In this document: piece by piece, positions 1-11,522 of the stretch | Layout of the letters: every line of letters begins with the position of its first letter | Position numbering within the stretch: position 1 is the stretch's first letter | Assembly (NCBI GenBank): GCA_934045905.1 | Contig: OW203768.1 | Span: 24,271,060 to 24,335,059, forward strand | Length of the DNA stretch: 64,000 nt | Reading direction: 5' to 3' | From: Leuctra nigra | Taxonomy: Eukaryota > Arthropoda > Insecta > Plecoptera > Leuctridae | The notes under the pieces: generated by a model | What the model was told of the DNA's origin: nothing | Databases searched by the model: none | The model's input: only the letters and a program-made list of their open reading frames with translations | Program-made: the position numbers and the translations under genes

Positions 1-376
1 CAATAATAGTTGCCACATGGACACTGTATAACAAAATAGAAATTATACATTTGAAATAAGTAAGAAACTAAACATAAAATTTTCATAATAATTACACTGA
101 AAATGTAATTGTAATTGTAATTGAAAATGTAATGATATTGTGTATCAAAAGCAAAGCAAAAACAAAACAAAACAAAACAAAAACAAATGGAGTATTGTGT
201 ATTGTTGAAAAGCTGATAAATGCCAGTTATTGAATCATAGTAACCCAGGAAACTAGACTCAGTTTCAAAGTAGTAGCAGTATTCATTGGATGCGGAAGAA
301 GAAGATGTCTTGCAAATACAAATGCAAAGCTTACTGCAAAACCTGCAATTAAGAATAACAATGGCACAAATCTACC
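1..376. other. AT-rich stretch without gene
   Basis: No coding signal is visible. The stretch is AT-rich and holds short reiterations: GTAATT-type repeats near 100-130 and an AAAAC-type simple repeat near 150-185. Confidence 0.5.
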
Positions 377-727
377 CTATTGTATCGTAGCCGAGCAGGG
401 CACAGCCAGCAGGTTTTCTGAGATAAGTGTGCGCATCACTGCTTCTATTTGCAAAAGAGTTTGTACTTGATCAACTGATAGAGCACTATTAAATCTTCTC
501 CAAGACTTAATGTGGAACAAAAGTTTGACGAAATGTGGAAAATGAGCCAATAGCGCGCGATTATTATCGAGGTTTGCTCGAAAGTCGCGATGGGGAAGAG
601 TTTGAAACAGGACTCTTAATCTACCCTGAATGTGCAGAACTCGCCTGAAGTCCTGACGGAGTTGTTGTGGACAGAGCATGCCACCCCGACAACCAGTAAG
701 AACATTTCTAATATACAAATTTAACAC
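377..727 (-). other. Unrecognised 116-aa open frame
   Basis: This minus-strand open frame has no motif I recognise. It is Leu/Arg rich, begins MLNLYIRNVL and has no zinc-finger or DDE signature. It sits beside a SINE-like repeat in a repeat-dense region, so a degraded transposon exon is as likely as a real gene. Listed only because it is the single long frame in this stretch. Confidence 0.15.
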
Positions 728-739
728 TGTACATATTTT

Positions 740-1192
740 GATTAGATTATTGTGGTTTAACGGCGCGTCAACGACGAGGTTATATTGCGCACATTAACTT
801 TAACTTAAACTTTGTTGAATGTAAGTGGAGGACATAGGGAGGTTTGACCTAACGGGCCCGATCCGGGGGAGTCTAGCACTGGTGGGTAGGCCAGGCCGGA
901 ATGGCGACGGACCGGGGGGTGCGAGGATTCGGGCTGGCGGAACCCGATTTCAGGGGGCCATCTCTAGGGGGAAATGCCGGCCCGAGGGGACCGCAAATTC
1001 AAGGAAGGGCAAAGATAGGTCGACCCTGGCTGCGCTTTTTCTGGGCCTCACCACTGACCTGTCCGGCATGGGTAGCCCTTATACAGGAGCATATGCTCGC
1101 CGGCGTAGTTGCAGTGGATCATTGGTCAACACTAACCCCACCACCGCGCTATGGAGGCAGCCGTCGGGGGGGGGGGGGGGGGGGGGGGGGGG
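740..1192 (-). repeat. SINE-like repeat, copy 1
   Basis: On the plus strand it begins at GGTTTAACGGCGCGTCAACG and runs through a GC-rich body (AACGGGCCCGATCC, AGGGGGATCACC-type segments) to CACCACCGCG followed by a run of more than 25 G. The same order of segments recurs at about 2663, 2973, 15671 (opposite orientation), 40496, 42893, 62637 and 63850. The GGTTTAACGGCGC end resembles the 3' tail of the RNase-H LINE in this window, so I take that end as 3' and the copy as minus-strand. Open frames within it are shadows of GC content. Confidence 0.75.
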
Positions 1193-1411
1193 CAAGTTTA
1201 AAGAAAGGAAAAAACTAAAGAGTATAACCGAAAGATACAAAGAAAAAAAAATTGTTTGAAAGAAAGAAATATATTAAAACTCACTTTTTCCAATATCTTT
1301 GGTCGAAGGGTCGAAGTCTCGAAACTCGAACTTCCGGTGGTATGTGCTTCCCAACCTAAGAAAGAATCATTCTAAAGCTTCACTTACTCGAGATAAACCG
1401 TATCGGACGAA

Positions 1412-2476
1412 ATGGAAATTGAGGGCCAAAGAATAAATAGCGTGACTTATCACAATGGTTTTCTTATAGGAAATAAACTTTATGTTGAGTGTGTGCTGAA
1501 GGGCAAGGGGTGTAAGGGTACGGGGTTTATTCAGCAAGATCAAGACATTAGAGTTGGGATGCCGCTGTCTTTACATAAGATAAATGGTCTGGACCACGCG
1601 CCAGAACTTGGCCGCCTCAAGAAGCTAACAGTGTTTTCTTGCAACACTGAAGATGAAGGCAACACGACCCTGCGCCAATTCTTCAATAATTAATTCATTA
1701 TTCAAAATTACATGTGCTTTTAACAATTTTCAGACATTTTCAGATTATATCCCGTCAGTAAAACCTCAGAGCGATTTTAAACATCTGCAAAAGTTCCATC
1801 GGTAAAACCCATACAACCGCTTTTTATTGAGCGTAAACTTTCACAGAATATAAGTAATACCCTGACAGTTTCAAAACTTTTGATCTTTGCCTTATTGAAG
1901 ATGAATGGTGATAAAAAGTAACAATTTGACCTTCATTAATGTTTTAATACATAATGCCAAATGTACGAAACTAAAATAATTAGACTTTATGTCATCAACC
2001 CTTCGAGAGTAATATTTTTTTGTATTTCAATCCATTAATATAATTATATTTATTATTACATACTTCATCATTCTTCTCTCAGCGCATTACTTATAGCTGG
2101 TACAGAGTTTTAATAATCGTATGCATCTTTAACAGGGTGCAGAAGACATTGTCTTCAAAGATGTGGAATCAACATTGGCAAAACGTCGGAGAAAGTTACT
2201 CACACGAATTCCTGCTACATTGGGATCGTTTTCCGATCTTTTGGAGGCGTGTGACGAGCTCCTTGGGCTCAGCCCAAGGAATTAACCATCGAGAAGCCTT
2301 CTTCCGCGGCGTGCTTGTGCGTGAATAATCGGAAACAATTGTATTTGCGTTACCGTCAATATGCGCTCTACTTGATGAAGCTGAACACATATTCATTGAC
2401 GGGACATTTATAGAGGTGCCTCGGTCTGCGGGGATGCGGCAGCTGGCCACCATTCAGATGGAATATAAGCAATACG
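1412..2476 (+). pseudogene. Degraded FLYWCH/MULE-type transposase gene
   Basis: The frame at 1412-1693 (93 aa) resembles a FLYWCH zinc finger: Cys residues in YVECVL and GKGCKGTG, followed by His residues in SLHKINGLDH. A second exon-like block at about 2135-2476 contains, in a frame broken by stops, HIFIDGTFIEVPR then QLATIQMEY. This is the pattern around the first catalytic Asp of MULE (PF10551-like) transposases, and the block ends at a splice-donor-like GTAAGT. Between them lies AT-rich intron-like sequence. The gene looks fragmentary and inactive. The family call rests on motif resemblance only. Confidence 0.5.
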
Positions 2477-2662
2477 TAAGTTATACCACGTTACCCACAT
2501 CGAAGAATTCAAATCTTTCATTGTTTTTTCATAATTATTTGATTTCCGCACAAAGTATTTTCCAACAACTTTTTACTTAAGGAAATTTTTTCCTAGTAGT
2601 AGATAACCCCATAAAACACTCCGTGTAAAAATACCAGCCATGTCTCTTCAACTATAAAAATA

Positions 2663-2957
2663 TAGATTAGTTTGGTTTAATGGCGCGTCAACGACGAGGT
2701 TATATTGCGCACATTAATTTTTACTGTGAACTTTGTTGAATAAAGTGGAGGGCATGGGGAGGGGACGACCTAACGGGCCCGATCCGGGGGAGTCCAGCAC
2801 TGGTGGGATGGCCAGGGCGGAATGGGGACGGACCGGGAGGGCGTGAGGGCTCGTGCCGGCGGGACCCGATTTTAGGGGGATCACCATCTCGAGGGGAGAA
2901 GGCCGGCCCGACAAGACCGTTACTTCACGGGAGGGCATGGCTAGGTCGACCCTGACT
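2663..2957 (-). repeat. SINE-like repeat, copy 2 (truncated)
   Basis: Same family as copy 1, starting at GGTTTAATGGCGCGTC. It ends abruptly after GGTCGACCCTGACTACTC, where ATTCG repeats lead directly into copy 3. The distal segment ending in CACCACCGCG is missing. Confidence 0.75.
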
Positions 2958-2972
2958 ACTCGATTCGATTCG

Positions 2973-3406
2973 ATTAATAGGGTTTAACGGCGCGTCAACG
3001 ACGAGGTTATATTGCGCACATTAATTATTTTAATTTAAACTTTGTTGAATTAAGTAGAGGACATTGGGAGGGGGTTGACCTAACGGGCCCGATCCGGGGG
3101 AGTCCGGCACTGGTGGGAAGGCCAGTCCGGAATGGGGACGGACCGGGGGGGTGTGAGGATTCGGGCCGGCGGAACCCGATTTCAGGGGGATCACCATCTC
3201 GAGGGGGAAGGCCGGCCCGATGGGGACCGCAAATTCAAGGGAGGACATGGTTGGGCCAACCCTGGCTGCTCTTTGTCTGGACCTCACCACTGACCTGTCC
3301 GGCATGGGTAGCCCTTACACATGAGCATATGCTCGCCGGCGTAGCTGCAATGGATCGTTGGCCAACGCAAACCCCACCACCGCGATAAGGTGGCAGCCGT
3401 CGGGGG
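2973..3406 (-). repeat. SINE-like repeat, copy 3 (near full length)
   Basis: Nearly the whole repeat is present, from GGTTTAACGGCGCGTC to CACCACCGCGATAAGGTGG. It abuts copy 2 in the same orientation, so the two form a short tandem. It contains frames of about 90 aa on both strands, as expected for a GC-rich repeat rather than a gene. Confidence 0.75.
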
Positions 3407-3521
3407 GAATATAAAAATATATAGAAGACATATAAAAATTCAATTCGATGGAAGGATTCTCACAGCGGCAAGTATGTAACTGCATTGCCACTTTGGCTCT
3501 CGGACCGAATTCACTTAAGAA

Positions 3522-3774
3522 TTGTGTTCTACATTGCAGGATTTGTCATCCGCATGGTACGGAAGAGGATCCGTTGCGATCTTTACTGGGCGCGACCTGC
3601 CCTTAATCAGCATCAGCGTCACGAGCGATGCCAGTGATGCCTACGTTGCTGCAGTTAAACGCCAAGCAATGTTTTCTACGGTGAATTGCCAACTTACACA
3701 TTGGAAAACTCGTGGAGGGTTACTTGTGCCTTCTAAAGGGCACGGTGAAGATTTGTCTTCTAACGGAGAAACTG
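3522..3774 (+). other. Exon-like fragment interrupted by Mutator-like element
   Basis: An open stretch follows a splice-acceptor-like CATTGCAG (about 3539). It reads about 80 residues (for example TGRDLPLISISVTSDASDAY) and ends where the Mutator-like element begins. I do not recognise the protein. It may be part of an older transposase gene disrupted by that insertion. Confidence 0.25.
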
Positions 3775-6607
3775 TTAAGGGGGTAGCCCCAGTCAAAATT
3801 ATTATTTTTGTCTATTTTATTTTTAATTTTTATTCATGTTCCTCATTGTGTTTCTTGTGATAATCCAAAGAGTTTATTCAAATACGTCCTTTATATTTCT
3901 TGTTATAATTTTTTTAGTGGGAGTGGTAGCTTCCCATCATTTCATTAGTCACCATTCAATAACTGAAATCCATATTTTTTGTTTGCTTTGTTAGTTTCAT
4001 CATTCAAATTTATACCGCCAACAGCCAACCTCACTCTGCAGTCTTGCCAACTGTCTTTTAATCGTTGCCATGTTCAACAACTTGTTACATAGGTCTTGAT
4101 GCTAACTGCAAGTGCTTGATTGAGTTGTAAACAAAGAAGTTACCTAGCTTGCCTGTCAGTCATTATTTTATTATCTTTTAGCTACTTTTAGTCTATTAAT
4201 TTTTGAACTATGGATAGAAAGGGTATTGGAAGAGTGAAGAAACGAGTTTTTTTTGGCAATCGTTACACCAAAAACGTTATGGAAGCTGCTTTTGCTGCTG
4301 GAAATGAAACGCCTGTTCGCTTGGTGAAAACAAGTGTAGTATTCAAAAGTGCCTCAGCTAGGAAGCTTGGACTTACTCCCTCACCTTCTGGACTAAAACC
4401 TACTACAACCTATGTACAAAATGAAGATGAGGAACTATTTTTAGGTAATAGGATATTTGACTTGACTATTTTAAAAGAAAACTTAGAAAAAAATCTTGCG
4501 TGTAAGTGCGGCGGCAGCGTGGAGCTCAATGAAGAGTCCGTGTGCGGACTCGGTGCGAAATACACTTTTGTATGTGATACCTGTACATTTCAATCTTCAT
4601 TCACTAACTCCAAGATGTTGGGTGAGAAAAACACAACATATGAAGTGAACCGAAGGCTAGTGTATGCTATGCGTTGTATTGGACACGGTGAAGCTAGTAC
4701 GGAGACATTTTGCAGCTTGATGGATTTGCCGCCGCCAGTCCAAAACTCCACGTACAACCTTATAGTCGACAGACTTCTAACTGCAACTTCCACGGTAGCC
4801 GAACTATCGATGACGCAAGGCGTCGAAGAAGAAATACAACTCAACAATCTGGAGGGCAAAGGCCGCGACGTCTCGATTTCTGCCGATGGTTCGTGGATGA
4901 CTCGCGGGCATACGTCGCAACACGGAGTGTGTACAGTAATTGGAGCTAACTCAGGGAAAGTGTTAGATGTTGAAGTAAAGACATCACACTGCAAGGGATG
5001 TGATACTTGGAAAGGCAATAGGAAAGGGACTGCATACGACACTTGGTGGGAAACACATCGTACGAAGTGCTCCGCAAATCACGTTGGTTCGTCGGGTGCT
5101 ATGGAGTGTGACGGAATGGTCGATATTTTCAAACGCTCGGTTGACAAACACAATGTACGCTACACAGAGTACATAGGAGATGGGGACACCAAAAGTTACA
5201 AGCGTGTAGTTGATGCTAATCCATATGGTGACTGCAAGATTGAGAAGATCGAATGCGTTGGACACATCCAAAAGAGAATGGGGACGAGACTGAAGAAGTT
5301 AAAATCCGAATCGGGGAAGAAGAAACTAGAAGACGGTAAAACGATGGGCGGGAAGAATCGACTCACAGATCAAGTAATCCTGACACAGCAACGTTACTAC
5401 GGTAATGCAATACGAGGAAACCCTGAATCACTTGCGGACATGCGAAAGGCCGTGTGGGCATCTTTCTACCACAAGTATTCTACCGATGACCACCCGACTC
5501 ACCAATTTTGTCCAAAAGGTGAGGCATCATGGTGCAAGTACGAGAAAGCAGTGTGTGCTGGGACAATATCAGCTTATAAACACACAAATACAATCCCCAG
5601 AGTGATCATGAAGCTAATGAAACCAATTTACGTTGATCTTTCTTCACCGAAGCTTCTTCAAGCGTGTCTCGGAGGACGCACACAAAATGCTAATGAGTCA
5701 TTTAACAGTAAGATATGGAAGAGTTGTCCTAAGTCAGCGTACTGTGGACACAAAGTTGTCAAGATTGCTACCCATGATGCCATTGTTACCTTCAACGAAG
5801 GAAACATAGGCCGCATGAAAGTCATGCGAGAATTGGGACTCTCGGTTGGAAAGTTCGCGATTGCCGAAGCATCGAAGCGCGACAACATACGTGTCGCAGC
5901 CGCTGAGAAGAAGGCCGAGGACTCGACAATGGAGGTTCGACGTCTCAAAAGACTCATGCGAGTGCGGGGTGCTGAGGAAGCCAACCGTAAAGAAGGCAAT
6001 TCATACAGTGCGGGTGCCTATTAACTTACTGCAGAAAGTGTACCATTACTTTGAATGCTCTTTTCTACAATACCTCTTTTTCGAACACAAAATACAAGAT
6101 ATTTCAACAACTAATGGACAGATTTGTATAAAATTTTCACAGCATGTTCAACTGTTTGCTTATTATGGCATGAACTAGGATTATAAATGTAGGTTTAACT
6201 AAACTGTAATTAAAAATATAAACATCTCTTAAAATTGAGCAATTTTCATGAGTGATACTAAAAAATTTGTAAATTAATTATTTTTGCTCCAATATTGTTA
6301 ATTCTAGTTCACACCTTAACTATGTATGTTGTTAACAATAATTAAAAATTTCAAGCTGTTTACATAAATGGTTAATTTTTTATGGTGTTATAAAGCAAGC
6401 AATGTCTAAGAAAATGTTAATTACAAATATTAATTACAAATAATACAAATACAATGTAATCAAAAATAAAAAAATGTTTTCTAGTCAAACAAGCTTTGAT
6501 GAATTGATAGTAAAATTTTCAGCCCAATCAAGATGATAGTAGTGAATAAATTAAATGTTGAAGATGCACATTGATTATTGCCAATTTGACTAGGGCTACC
6601 CCCTTAA
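3775..6607 (+). mobile_element. Mutator-like DNA transposon with inverted ends
   Basis: The left end TTAAGGGGGTAGCCCCAGTC is matched in inverted orientation by GACTAGGGCTACCCCCTTAA at the right end, with one mismatch. Just outside, GAGAAACTG (3766-3774) and GAGAAATGA (6608-6616) resemble an imperfect 9-bp target duplication, which would fit Mutator-type elements. If TTAA is instead the duplication, the element is 3779-6603. The element is about 2.8 kb and contains one open transposase gene, so it may have been active recently. Confidence 0.7.
4210..6024 (+). CDS. Mutator-like transposase (PF20700-like), 604 aa
   Basis: The protein resembles the animal Mutator-like transposase family (PF20700 type) that cuts and rejoins transposon ends in the nucleus. 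What is seen: a Cys-rich segment CKCGG...CDTC near residues 98-128; ISADGSWMTRGH near 220, with a probable first catalytic Asp; a CKGC block near 262; YIGDGDTKS near 315, with a probable second Asp; and GGRTQNANESFNSKIW near 490, a hallmark block of the family. The C-terminus is Arg/Lys rich and helical-looking. The ATG at 4210 follows an AT-rich leader; no intron is needed and no stop interrupts the frame. The gene is centred between inverted ends at 3775 and 6607. Catalytic assignments are inferred from family resemblance, not alignment. A decayed relative lies at 8666-9040. Confidence 0.75.
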   Translation: MDRKGIGRVKKRVFFGNRYTKNVMEAAFAAGNETPVRLVKTSVVFKSASARKLGLTPSPSGLKPTTTYVQNEDEELFLGNRIFDLTILKENLEKNLACKCGGSVELNEESVCGLGAKYTFVCDTCTFQSSFTNSKMLGEKNTTYEVNRRLVYAMRCIGHGEASTETFCSLMDLPPPVQNSTYNLIVDRLLTATSTVAELSMTQGVEEEIQLNNLEGKGRDVSISADGSWMTRGHTSQHGVCTVIGANSGKVLDVEVKTSHCKGCDTWKGNRKGTAYDTWWETHRTKCSANHVGSSGAMECDGMVDIFKRSVDKHNVRYTEYIGDGDTKSYKRVVDANPYGDCKIEKIECVGHIQKRMGTRLKKLKSESGKKKLEDGKTMGGKNRLTDQVILTQQRYYGNAIRGNPESLADMRKAVWASFYHKYSTDDHPTHQFCPKGEASWCKYEKAVCAGTISAYKHTNTIPRVIMKLMKPIYVDLSSPKLLQACLGGRTQNANESFNSKIWKSCPKSAYCGHKVVKIATHDAIVTFNEGNIGRMKVMRELGLSVGKFAIAEASKRDNIRVAAAEKKAEDSTMEVRRLKRLMRVRGAEEANRKEGNSYSAGAY

Positions 6608-7480
6608 GAGAAATGAACATTGCAGATGCCAAGTACGGGGTCCCACGGGACCCCACGGGACGGGGGGGGGCTCCCACAAGGACCTGCCTTTGAAGCTTGA
6701 CTTACGGCAAGAGTCCGAACTACTCTTACAAAAGACATCATCGCAACGTTAGCAGACCACATGTTCGATACCGACATCGACTGGCCAATGAAGACTGTAA
6801 CATCATGCTACATAAAAATACGCCTGTTTCACGAAGGAAATACATATTCGGAGAAAAATAAGGGTGATTGCATTCGAAAACAGCTATCTATATGATTATA
6901 TTCCAGCATCAGTAAATGGATTTCAATTATTTATTTCATATCGCGAAGTACTGGACAATTAATTGGCTTGTTCACGCAAAGTTCGGTGTAGATGGCGCTG
7001 CTGTTGTTGCTATTGCCACCTAAGTCCAAAGTTTAATGTAAATTAAAACAAGAAAATAATTATTATTTTCTTATCTCCAAGAGTTTAAAATTGATTACTT
7101 ACTATATCTGTTGCTCCATGCAGCCAATTAGTAGGTTCGGTGAGCACACTCTCACTCAACATACCTCCCCCGTAAAACGATGGGGAGCTACAAAATCAAA
7201 ACACTTGTAAGTGAACACTGTGCTGAAAGTTACGGCCAATAAAAGTGACTGCATACTATATCAATTAAAAAATTATTGCACAGTATAGGTCCGTATCTAC
7301 TTAACTAAAAAGGGCATTCGTTACCAACCTAAAGATAATTTCCTGTTGGCACACCAATTGAAGTAGGTAAGTAGGTACTTTGTTGAACTATGTTTGCAAT
7401 TAAATTGACCAGCTCATTTAAAAACTAATTTTGAAAACCCTTGCAAATTTGACGTTCCAACAAAATTGTGATCATTTTGT
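6608..7480. other. Gap with no recognisable gene
   Basis: There is a short GC-rich patch with the repeated GGGACCCCACGGGAC motif and a G-run near 6650-6670. The rest is AT-rich sequence with no supported frame. Confidence 0.4.
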
Positions 7481-7708
7481 GTGAAGTTAATGAAAATTAC
7501 CTTGGTAACGCCCTTCGATAATATTTCCCCTATTCTAGGCAACCCATTTGGACATCAGAGAAATCAATACACCATACTTGATTTAGACGCAGCTTCTATT
7601 GGGTCAACAGCTATCAGTGAGAATGTCATCGTTCCTGCTGACGCTGGCATGATCCATCAATCGCATCATGCTAAATCCCTGCCGGTGACATCACCGAACA
7701 TTGAAACC
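7481..7708 (+). other. Exon-like open frame of unknown function
   Basis: An open frame of about 76 residues contains TPFDNISPILGNPFGHQ and ends at a canonical donor sequence (GTAAGT at 7709). I recognise no domain. It could be one exon of a host gene or a transposon exon; no partner exon could be identified nearby. Confidence 0.2.
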
Positions 7709-7919
7709 GTAAGTTGTATTCAAGTAAATAGCTAAGCAAAATAAAATAGCCAATCAAGCAATATTGCATTATCTAACAATAGCTTTATAAACCTAAGAAG
7801 ATTTAAATCCACAAATTTTAATTAGTTTTAATGTAAGAAACCATAAGTATAGGTACTAGGAGTTTATAAAGTGTTTATGTAGCATGAGGGTCTGAAGTTT
7901 TACAATCATACTGACAAGA

Positions 7920-7975
7920 TTAGATTAGATATTATGGTTTAACGGCGCGTCAACAACGAGGCTATGTTGCGCCGA
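7920..7975 (-). repeat. SINE-like repeat tail fragment
   Basis: About 50 bp match the GGTTTAACGGCGCGTCAACA end of the SINE-like family next to GATTAGATATTA. Only this terminal segment is present. Confidence 0.5.
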
Positions 7976-8189
7976 ATTCGTTATATTATATCTTTAAATT
8001 TAACATGTATGATAGCATACGTATATAAAATAATATGTATAATGACTAAAGAAAGGGAAAAGGCTATCGGACGGCAAACTGCTGTCTGGGAAGGGCCGAC
8101 TTACAAAGAAGGAGATCGACACCCTACAAACCTAATATGGAGCTGCCATCAGGCGCAACAAAGGAAACTTGAAGGCAATGAAGAGACGT

Positions 8190-8665
8190 GTGGGCCACAT
8201 ACTTCCACAATCGTCTCGCGTCCATCGTCTCGCGAGTGATCTCAGCGAGGTGCTCGGAGACGATGATAAATCAATTGACAAGCTTATCGGTTTCCTGAAA
8301 GATACTGGGACCTTAGATTTCATCTAGTTACACACAGCACCACGCTGTAAGAAGTTTTATCATTGACAAGTAGTTAGATATAGTTTTAGACGAGCCAGGG
8401 TCAGTATTTATAAAAACTGCACCTGGCTCAATATGACCTCAGTTTTCACTGTAATACCAGCTCATATTTTATCTAGACTGACTTCTTTATTTTACATGAC
8501 TGACTCGCACTAGCGTAGAATCTAGTTGATTTTAACCAATGACAATCTTATACTACACGACTTCGCTTAGCGATATATATACATTTTATTACAACACCTT
8601 GTTGTATGACTTGGCTGGCGCTGATAACCTCGCTGTTGAGCGCCATATAAACTATAATATCCTAT
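8190..8665 (+). mobile_element. RNase-H LINE, 3' fragment (5'-truncated copy)
   Basis: The in-frame end SDLSEVLGDDDKSIDKL...LDFI-stop (8218-8326) is the C-terminus of the same LINE found at 17266, 44432 and 50736. Its 3' UTR follows (CAGCACCACGCTGTAAGAAG, CCAGGGTCAGTATTTATAAA) and ends at GCGCTGATAACCTCGCTGTTGAGCGCCATATAAACTATAATA. The copy is a short 5'-truncated insertion in plus orientation. Confidence 0.7.
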
Positions 8666-9040
8666 CTACCGACGCAGAACCGCAGTATGTGTTGTTCCTT
8701 CGGGTGAAGACACGTGGCGCAAGTTCAAACGTTCGCTAGTCACTGGGGTGAGCCCCAGTTCATTGGCTGAGATAGTGATGACAGCCATCTCATCTCATGT
8801 CATCATCATGTCATGTCATGTCTCATGCCATCTGACAGGACTCGGCAAGAGACGATCTCTTGGAAAAGTGTCTGCACGGTAGAACACAAAACGGCAATGA
8901 AAGCGTCAAAAACATTCTTTGGTCCCGGTTGCTCAAATGTGTGTTTGTGAACTCATTTGTGAACTCAAACCAGGCCTGACTGGACTTGAAGCTCGCTCTG
9001 CGCCTCATGGACCAGCTTCAAGCACTAGTAGACCAATAAG
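8666..9040 (+). pseudogene. Mutator-like transposase C-terminal fragment
   Basis: Frames interrupted by shifts contain FPSGEDTWRKFKRSLVTG and CLHGRTQNGNESVKNILWSR. These correspond to FCPKGEASWCKYEKAVCAG and ACLGGRTQNANESFNSKIW in the intact transposase at 4210-6024. The fragment lies directly after a LINE insertion and is clearly inactive. The order and spacing of the two blocks match the intact protein. Confidence 0.6.
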
Positions 9041-9439
9041 AGGCCTCGACTTCACAGGGCTATGGTCCTGGTCCAGCGACTGAGAATGAGATGCGAGATT
9101 ACTGCGGGATGCCCATAGCAGTCTGGACTAGCCACGCAAGCTACAGCTACCCACCACCACCAGATAATGGCATCTGTTTTTGCCCGGCACTGCGGCAAGA
9201 CGTGTGCTCGCTTTGCCACCTCACTGGCGACAACACGCACGACGAGGAGAACTGCTGTGTAGATCTGCCTGCACAACTACACAGAATATGACTATGTACG
9301 TACCTAGTACTTTAGTCTAAATCAAGAGTCATGCAAGTCTTCTTCTATTCTTTTGTAATGGAACATACTTCAGTGTTAATATTTGTTTTAGTTTTTAAAT
9401 GCTTGACTGTATACATTAATGTAAGTATGTAAATGTAAT

Positions 9440-9525
9440 GTAAATGTATGCAATTGTAATATGAAACAAAAAAAGCTGAATACAGCTTATAAATAAATAC
9501 AATTCAATTCAATACAATCTCTACA
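9440..9525 (+). repeat. LINE-type 3' end with simple repeat tail
   Basis: The sequence GCTGAATACAGCTTATAAATAAATAC followed by an ATTCA microsatellite is typical of the 3' terminus of a non-LTR retrotransposon. No coding part of that element can be assigned with confidence upstream, although 9050-9290 holds a short open frame ending just before it. Confidence 0.4.
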
Positions 9526-10439
9526 AACGTTTGAGCAATGTGCACAACACAACATAGTGCCTCAACTCAGTTGAGTTGAGTTGAATCTGCAACAGCCCCT
9601 TCATCACCGCAGAAGATGAAGACCACCGTGTCCCCTTACAAGACCCGGTCTGCAAGAGCGGTTACGAAGCCTGAGAAGTTCCGAGAGTGATAGAGACAGT
9701 TAGATGGACTTATTACTATTACTTTATATGCATCATTCTAATTATGATTGAAGTTAATTTTATGTAATTTCATATGATGATTTTGATTATTATTCAGGCA
9801 TGTCAATTGCTAATTATTTCATGACAAGTGCTAATTATTTCATGTATCTTAAGAGAACAAATTATCCAGGATGTAAAAAAACGCTGGGATCTTTTTAAAA
9901 ACACCATTATATAAAAACACCATTACATAAAAAAATCTTAATTGTAAGTGTGTATGTATACCGTTTTATACATTGCATAATCTTTGTAATAAAAATTACA
10001 GAGGGGCAAGATTGCGACGAGAGGCGGTCGTGTTTCGTCTGCTCCTTGTTTTTATTATACTGTTTAGAGTGTGTTTGCTTAAGTTTAGAGCTCGTAATCG
10101 TGTGTTATATTCCGTGTTGAAGACGGACTCAAAAGTTGATTCATGTCAGGAGCTCTATGGGGACAATATTTTGACAAATGTTTATGCATTTTCATTGTTT
10201 CGGTGGTATGGTGAATGGTGTGCGATCCACCCCATGTCGTGCATTCAATATGAACTTGCCCATTAGACAGGTTGGACGTGGGATAACGACTCGCCGCGTT
10301 TGTTTACCTCGAAAGTCACCACCAACAGATTGCGTACAGACATTATAGGTATTTAGGATAGACAAATGACAACCACTTTTGTATTCCTGCACTTAATAAT
10401 TTTTGACAGGAAAGTTCTGTTGATCAACAATAGCGTTTG
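9526..10439. other. Gap with no recognisable gene
   Basis: The stretch is mostly AT-rich. A 97-codon frame (9973-10266) has no motif I recognise. Near 9595 a palindromic CTCAACTCAGTTGAGTTGAG is visible. Confidence 0.4.
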
Positions 10440-11285
10440 AAGTCTATAGCTAATAGCTAATTTCCCACGCAATTCCCAATAGCTAGAAATGGGAATAAAT
10501 CAACGCAATTCCCAATACCTAGCTAGAAATGCGGAATAAATCCCACGCAATTTCTAATAGCTAATACATTATCAGTCACAATCATTGTGCCAAGTCACAT
10601 TCCTCCTCCATCCGCAATATTACAAGCAATGCGCGTTCAACACACAGAGCGCGCAGCGACACACACACGTCCGACACGTTGAGCCTCCGACTGCCGACTA
10701 ACAAGATCAGCATAGCGCGGCCGGCTGGTGATTTCAGGACAGCTTCAGGGAGTTTACACAATTTTTCGAGAACAAAACCACAAGTGCCTGTGCAATTAAT
10801 ACATTTCGACTGTTTTGTTACCTTTAGAATGGAATTCGTTTCAATTAATTTGCTATCACTATTTCAAAATTTTCAACAGAAGTTATCTCAATCCGATGGA
10901 AGTCTTCCGACATGATAAAAATATTATTTTTAAAGGGTAGAAGTAACATAAATACATGAAATTTCGTGCTTAATGTTTGAACATCAGCTGATAATAAGTG
11001 TTCTCCCAGGTCTTCTGCTCCTGCTGCATTGAAGAGTGTGTATTGGAAGTGCCAGTGGAAGATTTAAACGTATGCGACAGTTCTTCAAGTAGCATTATGA
11101 AAACAAATTTATGCTAGCGGCGCCAGCACGTTCAACCAGATCACTGAGTGTCCGAATAGACTATTGAAATAATTTCAATACGTTGTCTTAGAAACAAAGT
11201 TTAATGATTAAAAGCAAGAAGTAAATCCCTTTTGTTAATAATGAAATTGTTTACTAGCTGATTATTGACAATTAAATAATTGTAA
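10440..11285 (+). repeat. Unclassified dispersed repeat, copy A
   Basis: The block shares a long collinear series of segments with 38838-39650: CCCACGCAATTTCTAATAGC, CACACAGAGCGCGCAGC, GTTGAGCCTCCGACTGCCGA, CTGGTGATTTCAGGACAGCT, GTGTATTGGAAGTGCCAGTG. Both copies are in the same orientation, about 28.4 kb apart. No open reading frame is conserved between them. Could be a non-autonomous DNA element or an LTR-like segment; class unknown. Confidence 0.6.
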
Positions 11286-11522
11286 CCAAGGAAATTTTAC
11301 TCAGTTAAAAATGGATTTATCATAAAATGATTTATTAACACAAATGTATTTCAAATCTGTCACTTCTAAATGTAGGGGAGGAGGGGATGTTCGACTGCAA
11401 GATAGTGAGCAAAAATGGACTTGTAACCCCCTGCTTGGAGAAACCTACTATCTAAAAGTGCGAATGACTGAAACTAAGCTAGGAATTTCACAGCTACCTA
11501 CGCCAGAAGAAATATTGATAAT

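Noticed and set aside
825..1259. 144-codon Gly-rich frame ending in a poly-Gly run
   Set aside because: It lies inside a SINE-like repeat and the G-run; equivalent frames in other copies are not conserved.
4590..5271. Minus-strand frames of 95-150 codons
   Set aside because: They are antisense shadows of the Mutator-like transposase gene.
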